DNA from: Ardenticatenaceae bacterium
GTDB lineage: Bacteria; Chloroflexota; Anaerolineae; Promineifilales; Promineifilaceae
Assembly (NCBI GenBank): GCA_020634415.1
Contig: JACKBT010000014.1
Span: forward strand, 1-64,000
Direction: 5' to 3'
Length of the DNA: 64,000 bases
In this document: positions 1-7,613 of the stretch, piece by piece
Layout of the letters: every line of letters begins with the position of its first letter
Position numbering within the stretch: the first letter of the stretch is position 1
Program-made: the position numbers and the translations under genes
Notes under the pieces: generated by a model
What the model saw: the letters and a program-made list of their open reading frames with translations, nothing else
Database searches by the model: none
Told to the model about the DNA's origin: nothing

Positions 1-633
1 CCCAATCAGCAGCGGAATCAAAATCGGCCGAAAATCCCGAATCCCCTGCACCTGATGGCCGCGAATGGCCTGCGCCTCGCGGATGCTGTGCCAATGCTGA
101 ATCGTCTCCGGCACATAGGTCAGCGCAATCAGCAGCACCACGCCCAAATCCCGAAACGCCGCCGGAATCAGCCGCACCAACTCGCTCACTGGCACAATCT
201 GGTTGAAGGCGAGAAAGGTTGCCAACAAAGTGAGTAACACCAGCCCGTTAATAGCCCCAAAAACGGCCGCTTCCACTGTCATCGCCCCGCCCACATACGG
301 CCAACGCAGCGGCCAACGCCACAGTACCGTCGTCCCCACATGCACAAACAAAAAGTTAAACAGCGTCGAAAAAAGCAAAATCATCAGCCCAATGCGCCAC
401 AGAGAGATGCGCACCCCCGTGCCTGCCCCGCCGCACATCTGCGCCACCACCCGCACCGCCAACAGCACAATCACCAAATACAGCGGATTCCGCAGCAGCA
501 TAGTGAGAACGGCCGTTGCCCCCAGCCACACCAGCCACGCCCGCGCATCAAGCGGCGAGGGTCGAGGGGCGAGGGGCGAGGGGCGAAAGTGCCGCCCTTC
601 CCCCTTCGCCCTTCCCTCTTCCCTCCCCTTCAT
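1..633 (-). CDS. ecfT: ECF transporter T component (EcfT/CbiQ family), C-terminal part outside window
   Basis: The first 211 codons of the transmembrane coupling subunit of an energy-coupling-factor importer; the gene runs off the left edge. After an unusual Arg/Gly/Pro-rich leader of about 27 residues it reads LDARAWLVWLG, the usual EcfT beginning. Hydrophobic segments follow, then a region with IREAQAIRGH resembling the cytoplasmic Ala-Arg-Gly coupling motif. Its ATG (631-633) overlaps the TGA of the S component gene as ATGA, so the two are probably translationally coupled. The leader is encoded by an inserted low-complexity repeat. The ATPase subunits are not in view. The locus is headed by a cobalamin riboswitch, which suggests a corrinoid substrate. 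Confidence 0.8.
   Translation of the reverse strand, partial: MKGREEGRAKGEGRHFRPSPLAPRPSPLDARAWLVWLGATAVLTMLLRNPLYLVIVLLAVRVVAQMCGGAGTGVRISLWRIGLMILLFSTLFNFLFVHVGTTVLWRWPLRWPYVGGAMTVEAAVFGAINGLVLLTLLATFLAFNQIVPVSELVRLIPAAFRDLGVVLLIALTYVPETIQHWHSIREAQAIRGHQVQGIRDFRPILIPLLIG
549..632. repeat. Low-complexity hairpin repeat inside the start of ecfT
   Basis: An iterated GGGGCGA-type word on one side is followed by CTTCCC/CTTCGCCC words on the other, so the stretch can fold on itself. It lies in the first codons of ecfT and is read as an Arg/Gly/Pro-rich N-terminal extension. A very similar repeat is inside priA (50784-50862). Confidence 0.65.
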
Positions 634-1415
634 CCCCCCACCTCAAACTGAAAACGGCTCTGGAAACGCACCAGGGCGCGAATAGTGGGCAGCCCCAGAG
701 CCAAAATGAGCAAAACATTGCCCACCGCCCGCGCCATATCCCACAGCAGCGATGCCGCCACATAAAAGGCCGCATAGCGCGTCAGGCCATCCCACAAACC
801 GCTGCCCGGCTGCCAGGCCGTCGCCCCATCCCCGGCCACAAACGGCCAAAAATAGAGGTTAATAATAACACCATACAAAATCCCCCAGAGGAAGCCCCAA
901 CCCGCCAGCCACGCCAACTGCCAGCGCGGGTTTTGCGGATGGGGCAGCCAGCCGGCCGTCAGCCCGACCCAGCCCGCCGTAAACATTTGGAAGGGCAGCC
1001 AGGGGCCAATGCCGCCGGTGATGAGGGCCGAGGCTAGAATGGTCATTGTCCCCAGCAAAAAGCCAAACCGCGCCCCAAACACATAACCCGTCAGAATGAT
1101 GGGCGCGAAAATGGGCGAGAACCCGGCCGGGCCAGGAATGGCGACTTCGAGGAAGCGGAGAACGGCCGTTATCGCCACCAGCACCCCCAACGCCGCCACC
1201 ATCTTGGCACTCACCGCCTGCCCCTGCACCTCAATCAGCAGCACCACCAGACACAACCCCAGCAGCACCGTCGTCAAAATCGGAGCCTCCGTGCCGCGCA
1301 CGGCCGTTTGCGACCCCACCTGCACTATCTCCGGCAAAAAAAACGGATACAAAAACGCCGCCAGCCCCATCAGGCCAGCCAGGGTGTAGATGATGTAACT
1401 TAGGATGCGCTGCAT
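630..1415 (-). CDS. ECF transporter S component, probably corrinoid-specific
   Basis: A 261-residue, very hydrophobic protein with about seven predicted membrane segments. It starts MQRILSYIIYTLAGL and holds the glycine-rich stretch YVFGARFGFLLGTMT, typical of the substrate-binding subunits of ECF vitamin importers. S components are usually about 180-220 residues, so this one is somewhat long. The gene overlaps the following ecfT by four bases. Upstream on the same strand are a DUF4430 protein, a toroid protein and a cobalamin riboswitch, so the substrate is inferred to be cobalamin or another corrinoid (CbrT-like role). No ribosome binding site is visible because a hairpin repeat abuts the ATG. 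The family is fairly sure; the substrate rests on context. Confidence 0.75.
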   Translation of the reverse strand: MQRILSYIIYTLAGLMGLAAFLYPFFLPEIVQVGSQTAVRGTEAPILTTVLLGLCLVVLLIEVQGQAVSAKMVAALGVLVAITAVLRFLEVAIPGPAGFSPIFAPIILTGYVFGARFGFLLGTMTILASALITGGIGPWLPFQMFTAGWVGLTAGWLPHPQNPRWQLAWLAGWGFLWGILYGVIINLYFWPFVAGDGATAWQPGSGLWDGLTRYAAFYVAASLLWDMARAVGNVLLILALGLPTIRALVRFQSRFQFEVGG

Positions 1416-1487
1416 GGTGTATTGGTATATTGGTGTATTGGTGTATTGGTATAAGACGAGACCAATACACGATTACACCAATACACC
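1416..1487. repeat. Hairpin repeat of the word TGTATTGG
   Basis: Several copies of TGTATTGG or close variants are followed by the reverse-complement word CCAATACA, so the segment can fold into a stem. It fills the gap between the DUF4430 gene and the S component gene and ends at the latter's start codon. Confidence 0.75.
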
Positions 1488-1488
1488 C

Positions 1489-2721
1489 CTATCTTCTCCC
1501 CAACAACAACATCACCCCCAACCCCGCCACAATCATGCCGAAGATGGCGTAAGAGAGCCACTGCTCGACGGAGATGAGGGGCAATGTGGGCGCAGGTACA
1601 GCGGTGGGAACCGTTGTGGCCGGGGGCAGTTGGGCGATGGCGATGGGCGTTGTTGTGGCTGTATCTGTCGGCAGGAGCGGGATGTCTATGGGGACGAGTT
1701 CAAAAGTGGCGGTGGGTTGCAGCGTGGGTACGGCCGTTTCCGCTGCCATCGTTGCGGTCACGGTTGTAGGCATGTGGGTGGCAACGGCCGTTGCCGTGGC
1801 GATCATCGTTGCTGTTGCGGGCACGGCGGTGACGGTGTTGAGATTAGCTACCTGTTGTGCCATGGTGGCTGTGGGCCAAACGGCCGTTGTCGTTGCTACG
1901 GCCGCCGTTGCCCCCACCACCTCCACTGTAAGCTGCCGATCCACTTCCCCGACCGCATGAACAATGTGCAATGTATACGTCTCCGTCTGCGCCGGGCAGA
2001 CCTCCTGCGACCCCTGCCCCTCCACGCCAAAATCGTTGAGGAAAACGGCCGTAATATGCTCCACATCCCAATGCAGCCTGGTGCAGCTTCCCGCCGCCAC
2101 CGCCGCCGCGTCGGCCCAAAAAGCGATTTCCGGAGCAGGCAGGGGCGTGGGGGTAGGCGTGTGGGTTGGGGCGAAGGTGGCGGTGGGGGGAACGGCCGTA
2201 TTTGTTGGTAATGGCGTATCCGTCGGCACAGGCGTATCCGTTGCGGCGGGCGCACAAATCTGGTCAAAACTATACACAGGCGGCCGTTCGCCATTGCCCC
2301 CCGATGCTCCCACACCCCAGGCCCAGCCCTCCACCGCGCCATCCTGGATCGGGTAGATGCTGCTGCCCGCCTGCGAAAACTGCCAACTGCCATCCACCAT
2401 ATGCCAGTAGTTCCAAAAACGGCAAGAGCCGCCGCCCGCGCATTGGCAAAAGCAGTTGCTGCTGGGGCAGCCCGTGTCATCAATACTGCAAACGGCCGCT
2501 CCCAGCCCCTGCACCTGCGCTGTCACCTCCATCCCCGCCCGCTGCAGCACCTCCAGCCCCGTAATCTCCGGCTCATTAAACTCCACACACTGCGTCACCA
2601 CCTCCCCCTCACCAAAACTCACCACCAACGCCACCCGGTTCGTCTCCTGCGCCAGCAAATGCGAAGCCAGCGTCAGCAGCGTAATGAACAAGAGTGGTAA
2701 ATAACGAACAAAGCGTTTCAT
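1489..2721 (-). CDS. Secreted membrane-anchored DUF4430 (transcobalamin beta-domain-like) protein
   Basis: About 410 residues. A signal peptide (1-25, MKRFVRYLPLLFITLL) is followed by a DUF4430-like domain (about 30-170) with the GLEVLQRAG motif, a cysteine cluster and an aromatic segment, FWNYWHM. Then come a Thr/Pro linker, a second small beta domain (about 218-290), another Thr/Ala/Pro stalk and a C-terminal membrane helix ending GRR. DUF4430 corresponds to the C-terminal domain of animal transcobalamin and intrinsic factor. With the toroid protein encoded just upstream it supplies both halves of that fold as separate chains. I chose ATG 2721, because the longer frame only adds residues read from a hairpin repeat. 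Inferred role: surface capture of a corrinoid and hand-over to the ECF importer. Confidence 0.75.
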   Translation of the reverse strand: MKRFVRYLPLLFITLLTLASHLLAQETNRVALVVSFGEGEVVTQCVEFNEPEITGLEVLQRAGMEVTAQVQGLGAAVCSIDDTGCPSSNCFCQCAGGGSCRFWNYWHMVDGSWQFSQAGSSIYPIQDGAVEGWAWGVGASGGNGERPPVYSFDQICAPAATDTPVPTDTPLPTNTAVPPTATFAPTHTPTPTPLPAPEIAFWADAAAVAAGSCTRLHWDVEHITAVFLNDFGVEGQGSQEVCPAQTETYTLHIVHAVGEVDRQLTVEVVGATAAVATTTAVWPTATMAQQVANLNTVTAVPATATMIATATAVATHMPTTVTATMAAETAVPTLQPTATFELVPIDIPLLPTDTATTTPIAIAQLPPATTVPTAVPAPTLPLISVEQWLSYAIFGMIVAGLGVMLLLGRR

Positions 2722-2732
2722 GATTGAGTACA

Positions 2733-2766
2733 AAGATTGGGTCAATCTCCAAGATTGACCCAATCT
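2733..2766. repeat. Perfect 15-bp inverted repeat
   Basis: AGATTGGGTCAATCT and its exact reverse complement are separated by four bases, between the toroid and DUF4430 genes. Nearly the same arms occur at 5659-5691. It could act as a processing or pausing hairpin, or be a mobile repeat. Confidence 0.85.
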
Positions 2767-2775
2767 CATAACGGC

Positions 2776-4692
2776 CTAATTCTTCACGACCAGCGGCAAA
2801 TACACCTGCTGCATCTCCGGCCATTCGGGGGTTTGCCGCAGCAGCAAAATGGCATCGGTCGTGCTAAAAGGGTCGGGGGTTGTGCCGAAGAAATCGAGCC
2901 AGCAGCCGCTGTCGTCCTGCTGCGCCACAATCGTATCAGCCACGTTTACAACCGCGCCGCTAATCACCTGGCTCCAACTGGGCGCAAAGGGATTTTGCCC
3001 CTGCTGTATGAGTCCCTGCACCACTTCGCTAGAGGAACTGGGACTGGCAGGCACAGCAAAACCCCAACCGCCATCGGCCAACTGCGCGGCTCGCAGTTGG
3101 GCAATGGCCTCCGGCACGGCTATCCCCATGCGCCCCAAAATGTTCAACGAAATGCCATTGGCATCGGGGTCGCCCCAATTGCCATTGGTATGGGCGTTCA
3201 ACAGCCAGGTAACGGCCGTTTCATCCACCACAAACCCCGCTTGCCACAGCCCCAACATTGCCTCCACCTGAGACATCGGCCCAAAACTGGTGTGGTCATA
3301 CTCACCCGTCGGTGACAAAAAGTGGGTCATGCTGAGGGGCAAGTTCAGGCCGGCAAAATTCGTCACCGTAAACGGCGCACCACCAGCCACCACCCCCTGC
3401 ATTACCACGCCCGTGCGCCCGCCCCGTGCCCCCGCCAGATAAGCAGGCGTAAGGGCTGCCAGGGCTTCCACCGCGTTCGTATTGCTAATGGTCGTCCAGC
3501 GTGCGCCCTGCGGGTCTTCGCCAAAGGCGGCAATGGCCTCAATGGCGCGAGCCGTGCCGCCCGCATTCACGCCCACACCCGCAAACTGCTCCCAACCCCC
3601 CGTCACCTGGTCTTGCAGCATATCCAGGCAGTCCAGGCCGCGTCGCGCCGCCTCATAACGGCCGATTACCGGATAAGCCTTGCCCGTTGCCCCTGGTATG
3701 GCCTGCACCGTCGTGTAAAAATCATCAAACCGGCCAAACCCATAATCAGCCTGGAACGCGCCCGTGCCGCTGCGCCAGCCCAGCAGCGCGTCCAGCGGTG
3801 TCGTGCCATTTTGCGCCCAGTCAGCATAGAAATTTTCGCCCATAATGCTCAAGGCTTGCACCGCCAGGGCTGTGCTGTTGGCACTTTCACCAAACCCCGC
3901 GCCTGGTTCATACTCCCAGCCGCCCGTCGCCAGTTGGGTGCGGGAGAGGAAGTCGGTGGCGCTGAGGAGGTGGCTGTTGGTAACGGCCGTTCCCGACCGC
4001 ACTAAGGCCATCATCGCCAACGCCGTGTCATCCGTCGCCCCATTCACGGTAAAAAAGCCATCATTCCAGCCGCCATCCCCTGGCCCGCCGCTAATTTGCT
4101 GATCCAGCAGCCATTGGGTGGCGGTGGGGGAGACGGGTTCGTGAACGGCCGTTAACGCCAAAATCGCCATCGCCTGCTTAAAGGGCGTATTCACCCCATA
4201 CTGCCCCGTCGGGGAGAGTTGGCTGGTGACGCTGATGACAAAGTTGTGTCCGGCGAAATCGGTGGGGTTTTGGTTGGCGGCGACGAGGCCCAAAACAACT
4301 TTGCCAGCCTGTGCGCCATCGAAGGCGGCGAATTCGGCCGTTTGGCTGATGTGACTTTGTAGATAGTCAATTGGCGTATTTTCCTTGCCAGGGAAGAGGG
4401 CCGCCGGGTTGTAGCCAGCGGCGGCGATGGCAATCATGGCATCCAGCGTACCAGCCGGGTCGGAGGGAGCCATGTTGGCCCCGCCGCTGAAGGTGCTGTA
4501 GCCGCCGTCGTCGTTTTGATGGTTGAGGATGAGCCAGTAAACGGCCGTTTTCACCACATCCCGCTGATCGACTACCGGACTGCCCCCTTGCCCCGCCGCC
4601 ACCACCGGCTCAGCCCACAAACCTGCCAACAAACTGCTCACCATCACCAAACTGGCGAACAACACAAACATGACTACTGCTTTCTGTCTCAT
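2776..4692 (-). CDS. Secreted prenyltransferase/squalene-oxidase-repeat (alpha/alpha toroid) protein
   Basis: About 638 residues. A signal peptide of about 35 residues precedes repeated glycine/aromatic motifs typical of alpha/alpha-toroid proteins: NDDGGYSTF, GDGGWNDGF, TGGWEYEP, TGGWEQF, GNWGDPDANG, DGGWGF and SGCWLDFFG. It lacks the DxDD motif of triterpene cyclases, and it is exported, so a cyclase role is unlikely. The cobalamin-binding alpha domain of transcobalamin has this fold, and the next gene encodes the matching beta domain. The C-terminus reads YLPLVVKN, possibly a sorting tail. An AAGGAG lies just upstream of two adjacent ATG codons; the second (4692) is better spaced. A cobalamin riboswitch precedes it. 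A corrinoid-binding role is inferred. Confidence 0.75.
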   Translation of the reverse strand: MRQKAVVMFVLFASLVMVSSLLAGLWAEPVVAAGQGGSPVVDQRDVVKTAVYWLILNHQNDDGGYSTFSGGANMAPSDPAGTLDAMIAIAAAGYNPAALFPGKENTPIDYLQSHISQTAEFAAFDGAQAGKVVLGLVAANQNPTDFAGHNFVISVTSQLSPTGQYGVNTPFKQAMAILALTAVHEPVSPTATQWLLDQQISGGPGDGGWNDGFFTVNGATDDTALAMMALVRSGTAVTNSHLLSATDFLSRTQLATGGWEYEPGAGFGESANSTALAVQALSIMGENFYADWAQNGTTPLDALLGWRSGTGAFQADYGFGRFDDFYTTVQAIPGATGKAYPVIGRYEAARRGLDCLDMLQDQVTGGWEQFAGVGVNAGGTARAIEAIAAFGEDPQGARWTTISNTNAVEALAALTPAYLAGARGGRTGVVMQGVVAGGAPFTVTNFAGLNLPLSMTHFLSPTGEYDHTSFGPMSQVEAMLGLWQAGFVVDETAVTWLLNAHTNGNWGDPDANGISLNILGRMGIAVPEAIAQLRAAQLADGGWGFAVPASPSSSSEVVQGLIQQGQNPFAPSWSQVISGAVVNVADTIVAQQDDSGCWLDFFGTTPDPFSTTDAILLLRQTPEWPEMQQVYLPLVVKN

Positions 4693-4805
4693 CATTCTCC
4701 TTGATTTTTGGGGTTGGAGAGCAGGCGGTTCACCTGTTTCCGCCTCCAGACCCCAATACACATTAGCACCACTCCAACCTCAAAGAACAATGCAGACGAT
4801 TTCCA

Positions 4806-4835
4806 TAAAAAAACCCGATGCTCGTTGCATCGGGT
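4806..4835 (-). terminator. Rho-independent terminator of the cobalamin riboswitch
   Basis: On the minus strand a CCCGATGC stem with its complement GCATCGGG is followed directly by seven T residues. It lies between the riboswitch aptamer and the toroid gene, as expected for control by premature termination. Confidence 0.85.
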
Positions 4836-5010
4836 TGAGAAACTTAAACACTTGCTGCCGTTCCCAACCCTTTTCCGCGAGGTTAGAGAACTTACTTTAG
4901 GGGTTCGACCTGACTTAGGAATTGTCTTCCATCACAGTTGCGGGACAGTACTGGACTTGCACCAGTTTCGCCATTACGTCCGGCCTTCCGGGGCACGGAC
5001 ACCTAAAATA
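4836..5010 (-). promoter_or_regulatory. Cobalamin riboswitch
   Basis: Read on the minus strand this leader contains CTGGTGCAAGTCCAG, then GTCCCGCAACTGTGATGG, and further on AAGTCAGGTCGAACCCC. These match the conserved core and B12 box of cobalamin riboswitches. A terminator follows, then the toroid gene 114 bases after it. High corrinoid should switch the capture and import operon off. Aptamer boundaries are approximate. Confidence 0.92.
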
Positions 5011-5105
5011 GGTTATATATGAAATTGTTGAAGGGAGTGTAACAGAAAGAAAATGGCAGGACAAACAAAGGGATGTTGTTACTCAACTGCACTATCCCCT
5101 TGCAC

Positions 5106-5645
5106 CTAGGCCAAAGCCTGCCCCACCAGGTTGGGCACAAACAGCCGGACGATGGCGTAGGCCAGCAGCAAAACGCCCAGGCCAAAAACGATTGCACTCA
5201 GCAGTTTGTCCGCCCACAGCAGATGCAGCGTACTCAAAATATAGTGCCAATCATGAATGGGTTCGCCCATGAAGGCCAGGGGACTAACCAGCGGCAGGGC
5301 TTGGGCCTGGGCATCGGCCATGTAGGTGGCGATGTTGGTTAAATTTTCGCCGATCCAAAAGATGGGGAAGGAGACCAGCACTGGCTGACCACGACGCAGG
5401 GTACTGATTAAAACGGCCGTTGGCAAAAATAACTGCCCCAGCGTCCCACCCAAAATGCTGATGAACTGCCCCAAAATCCCCAGCCCCAAATGGCCCAACT
5501 CGTGCAGCCCAAAGTCCAAAAACTGCAAGGTGGCGACGAGCATGGAGACAAGCGGAATTTGCACTGTGGGGAACAGCACCGCGATGCTGGCTGGCACTAA
5601 AAAGGCCGCCATGAGGATATTGGGCAGAGGGGTACGTTTGAACAT
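5106..5645 (-). CDS. Integral membrane protein with HELGH motif, putative metallopeptidase-like
   Basis: 179 residues with about four or five hydrophobic segments. Inside a membrane segment it carries LHELGHLGLG, an HExxH zinc-binding motif like that of site-2-protease (M50) family enzymes. I do not see the second metal ligand motif (NxxPxxxLDG) of classical M50 proteases, so activity is uncertain. It lies upstream of the cobalamin riboswitch on the same strand, but the riboswitch leader separates it from the transport genes. A hairpin repeat sits just upstream of its ATG. Confidence 0.5.
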   Translation of the reverse strand: MFKRTPLPNILMAAFLVPASIAVLFPTVQIPLVSMLVATLQFLDFGLHELGHLGLGILGQFISILGGTLGQLFLPTAVLISTLRRGQPVLVSFPIFWIGENLTNIATYMADAQAQALPLVSPLAFMGEPIHDWHYILSTLHLLWADKLLSAIVFGLGVLLLAYAIVRLFVPNLVGQALA

Positions 5646-5658
5646 GAGCTTTGGCTAG

Positions 5659-5691
5659 AGATTGGCTCAATCTCAAAGATTGAGCCAATCT
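5659..5691. repeat. Perfect 15-bp inverted repeat
   Basis: AGATTGGCTCAATCT and its exact reverse complement are separated by three bases. It differs from the repeat at 2733-2766 by one base per arm, so both stay perfectly paired. It lies between the ABC-F gene and the HELGH gene. Confidence 0.85.
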
Positions 5692-5703
5692 TAGGTGGAC
5701 GGG

Positions 5704-7350
5704 CTAAGTGCGACGGATACGGCCGTTTTCAATCCACCATATCTCATCAGCAAAACGTTCAATAAAATAGCGGTCATGAATCACCGTCAAGATCGTACCA
5801 TCAAATGTGGCTAATGCCTCCTCAAATTGGGTGCGCGAGGGGATGTCCAGATGGTTGGTTGGCTCATCCAGCAGCAGCACATTGCAGCCATCGGCCACCA
5901 TCAGCGCCAGTTCCAGCCGCGCCCGTTGGCCGAAACTAAGCTGGCTGTTGGGCTTCAGCGGCTCATCTTTGGTGAACAAAAAGTAGGCCAGGAACGTCCG
6001 TGCCGCCTCTTCGGTGGGGAAGGCGTGTTGAATTGTCTGCACGGGCGACAAATTCAGGTCTAAGTTTCGCTGCTCCTGCGTCATGTAGCCCAATTTGACG
6101 GTGGGGCCTTGCTCGATGGCCCCCGCCAGCGGCGGTAGTTGGTGGGCGAGGGTGCGCAGCAGGGTGGTTTTGCCGCTGCCATTTGGCCCGGTCAGCACAA
6201 TCCGTGCGGCGGCGGCGATGTCTAAGTTGAGGTTGGTGAGCAACGGCCGTTCCCCCGCAAAACCCACACTCACAGCCATCAGCCGTATCACCGACTGCCC
6301 TAAATGGGCCGTGTCGGCAAAGTCGAGGCGAATGTTGCGTGATTGAGACGGCCGTTCCACCCGCTCCTCATCCTCCAAAAATCGCTCTAGTTTGCCCTCT
6401 CTGGCCTTGGCCTTCTTCGCCACCTTCTTGGCAATGGACTGCTGGTAATCCTTGTACCCCTTCAGCTTCATCATCTCGCCGCCGCGCCGCACCGAACTGG
6501 CCTGCCGCTCCGTCTTCTCCGCCTGCGCCCGCACCTGGGCAATGTCCTGCTTAATCCGCCGAATCTCCTGCTGCTGATCCTTGTAAGCCGCCCATTGCAG
6601 TTCCCGCTCATGGGCCACCTGCGCCTCGTAATCACTGTAACTGCCCGCGTACTCGGTCACGCTCTGCTGCTGGGCATCCATCGCCAAAATGCGTGTCACC
6701 GTGCGATCCAAAAAGGTGCGGTCATGGGACACAATCAGAGCGCCACCGGCGAAATCGGCCAGCCAGCTTTCCAGCCATTCCAACGTCTCGATGTCCAGGT
6801 GATTGGTTGGCTCGTCCAGCAGCAGCAGTTGGGGATCGTTGAGCAGCACCAGGGCCAGTTTGAGCCGGGTCTTTTGCCCGCCGCTTAACTGCCGCACCTG
6901 CAAATCGGGCGGCACGTCGGCCAGGTCTAAGCCAGCCAAAATGGCAGCGGCACGTCCCGTATCGGCCGTGCTGACGCGCTGCAGGATGTCGTCATATTGG
7001 GTTTGTAGCTGTTCGTTGTGGGGTTGTTCGGCCAGGGCCAGAGCCAGTTCGGCCAACTCGGCTTCGAGGATGTCAATATCACCCGCCGCCCGCCCCACGA
7101 CTTCGGCTAAAGTTGCGTTTAAGTCTAGCTCGAAGCCCTGGGTGAGGTAGCCCAGCCGGGTGTAGGGGGCGATGGTGATGTGGCCGGAATCGGCCGTTTC
7201 CACCCCCGCAATGATGCGCAGCAAGGTCGTCTTGCCGCAGCCATTCACCCCGACCAGACCGACGCGGTCGCCAGGGTTTAGCGAAAATGTGATGTTGTTG
7301 AATAGGGTTTTGAGTGAATAAGATTTTGCCAGTTGATGGACAGTAAGCAT
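5704..7350 (-). CDS. ABC-F family ATPase
   Basis: 548 residues with two ABC ATPase domains and no membrane segments, the ABC-F layout of ribosome-associated translation factors. Domain 1 has Walker A GVNGCGKTT, signature LSGGQKTRLKLA and Walker B LLLLDEPTNHLDI. Domain 2 has GPNGSGKTT, a slightly altered signature LSFGQRARLELA and VLLLDEPTNHLDI. A charged helical linker with many Lys, Arg and Gln residues joins them. A strong ribosome binding site (AAGGAGG, five bases before ATG) fixes the start. The role is probably in resolving stalled ribosomes or in antibiotic protection; the subfamily cannot be assigned by eye. Confidence 0.9.
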   Translation of the reverse strand: MLTVHQLAKSYSLKTLFNNITFSLNPGDRVGLVGVNGCGKTTLLRIIAGVETADSGHITIAPYTRLGYLTQGFELDLNATLAEVVGRAAGDIDILEAELAELALALAEQPHNEQLQTQYDDILQRVSTADTGRAAAILAGLDLADVPPDLQVRQLSGGQKTRLKLALVLLNDPQLLLLDEPTNHLDIETLEWLESWLADFAGGALIVSHDRTFLDRTVTRILAMDAQQQSVTEYAGSYSDYEAQVAHERELQWAAYKDQQQEIRRIKQDIAQVRAQAEKTERQASSVRRGGEMMKLKGYKDYQQSIAKKVAKKAKAREGKLERFLEDEERVERPSQSRNIRLDFADTAHLGQSVIRLMAVSVGFAGERPLLTNLNLDIAAAARIVLTGPNGSGKTTLLRTLAHQLPPLAGAIEQGPTVKLGYMTQEQRNLDLNLSPVQTIQHAFPTEEAARTFLAYFLFTKDEPLKPNSQLSFGQRARLELALMVADGCNVLLLDEPTNHLDIPSRTQFEEALATFDGTILTVIHDRYFIERFADEIWWIENGRIRRT

Positions 7351-7370
7351 GATAACCTCCTTGTTGTAGG

Positions 7371-7440
7371 AAACAGTGAACAGTGAGCAATAATCGGACT
7401 GTGATGAGCCGATGACTGATTACGGATTACTGATAACCGA
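7371..7440. repeat. Imperfect hairpin repeat (CAGTGA / AATCGG words)
   Basis: Short words such as ACAGTGA and AATCGG occur with partly complementary words such as CCGATGACTGATTACGG, in the divergent spacer between the ABC-F gene and the methyltransferase gene. Similar wording occurs at 61792-61851. Confidence 0.5.
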
Positions 7441-7494
7441 AAGAAGGTAATTAGCGTATCATGCTGTCTCTCAACCTCGCTTTATCTGCGCCAT

Positions 7495-7547
7495 CCTCCC
7501 GGAGGGTTAATTCAGGGAGTGGCTTTTAGGTAGAAACCTCCGGGAGG
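7495..7547. repeat. 11-bp inverted repeat upstream of the methyltransferase gene
   Basis: CCTCCCGGAGG at 7495 and its exact complement CCTCCGGGAGG at 7537. Each arm is itself nearly palindromic. The element lies about 70 bases before the methyltransferase start, so it would be in or near its leader. Confidence 0.7.
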
Positions 7548-7613
7548 CTTCCGCCGAACAGCCACAGGATACAGGCTTGCGATTGCCCTGTCAAATCACT
7601 ATACTCCGCCGCT

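Noticed and set aside
2776..4692. The toroid protein as a squalene-hopene or other terpene cyclase
   Set aside because: It is exported, lacks the DxDD catalytic motif, and sits in a cobalamin-controlled operon.
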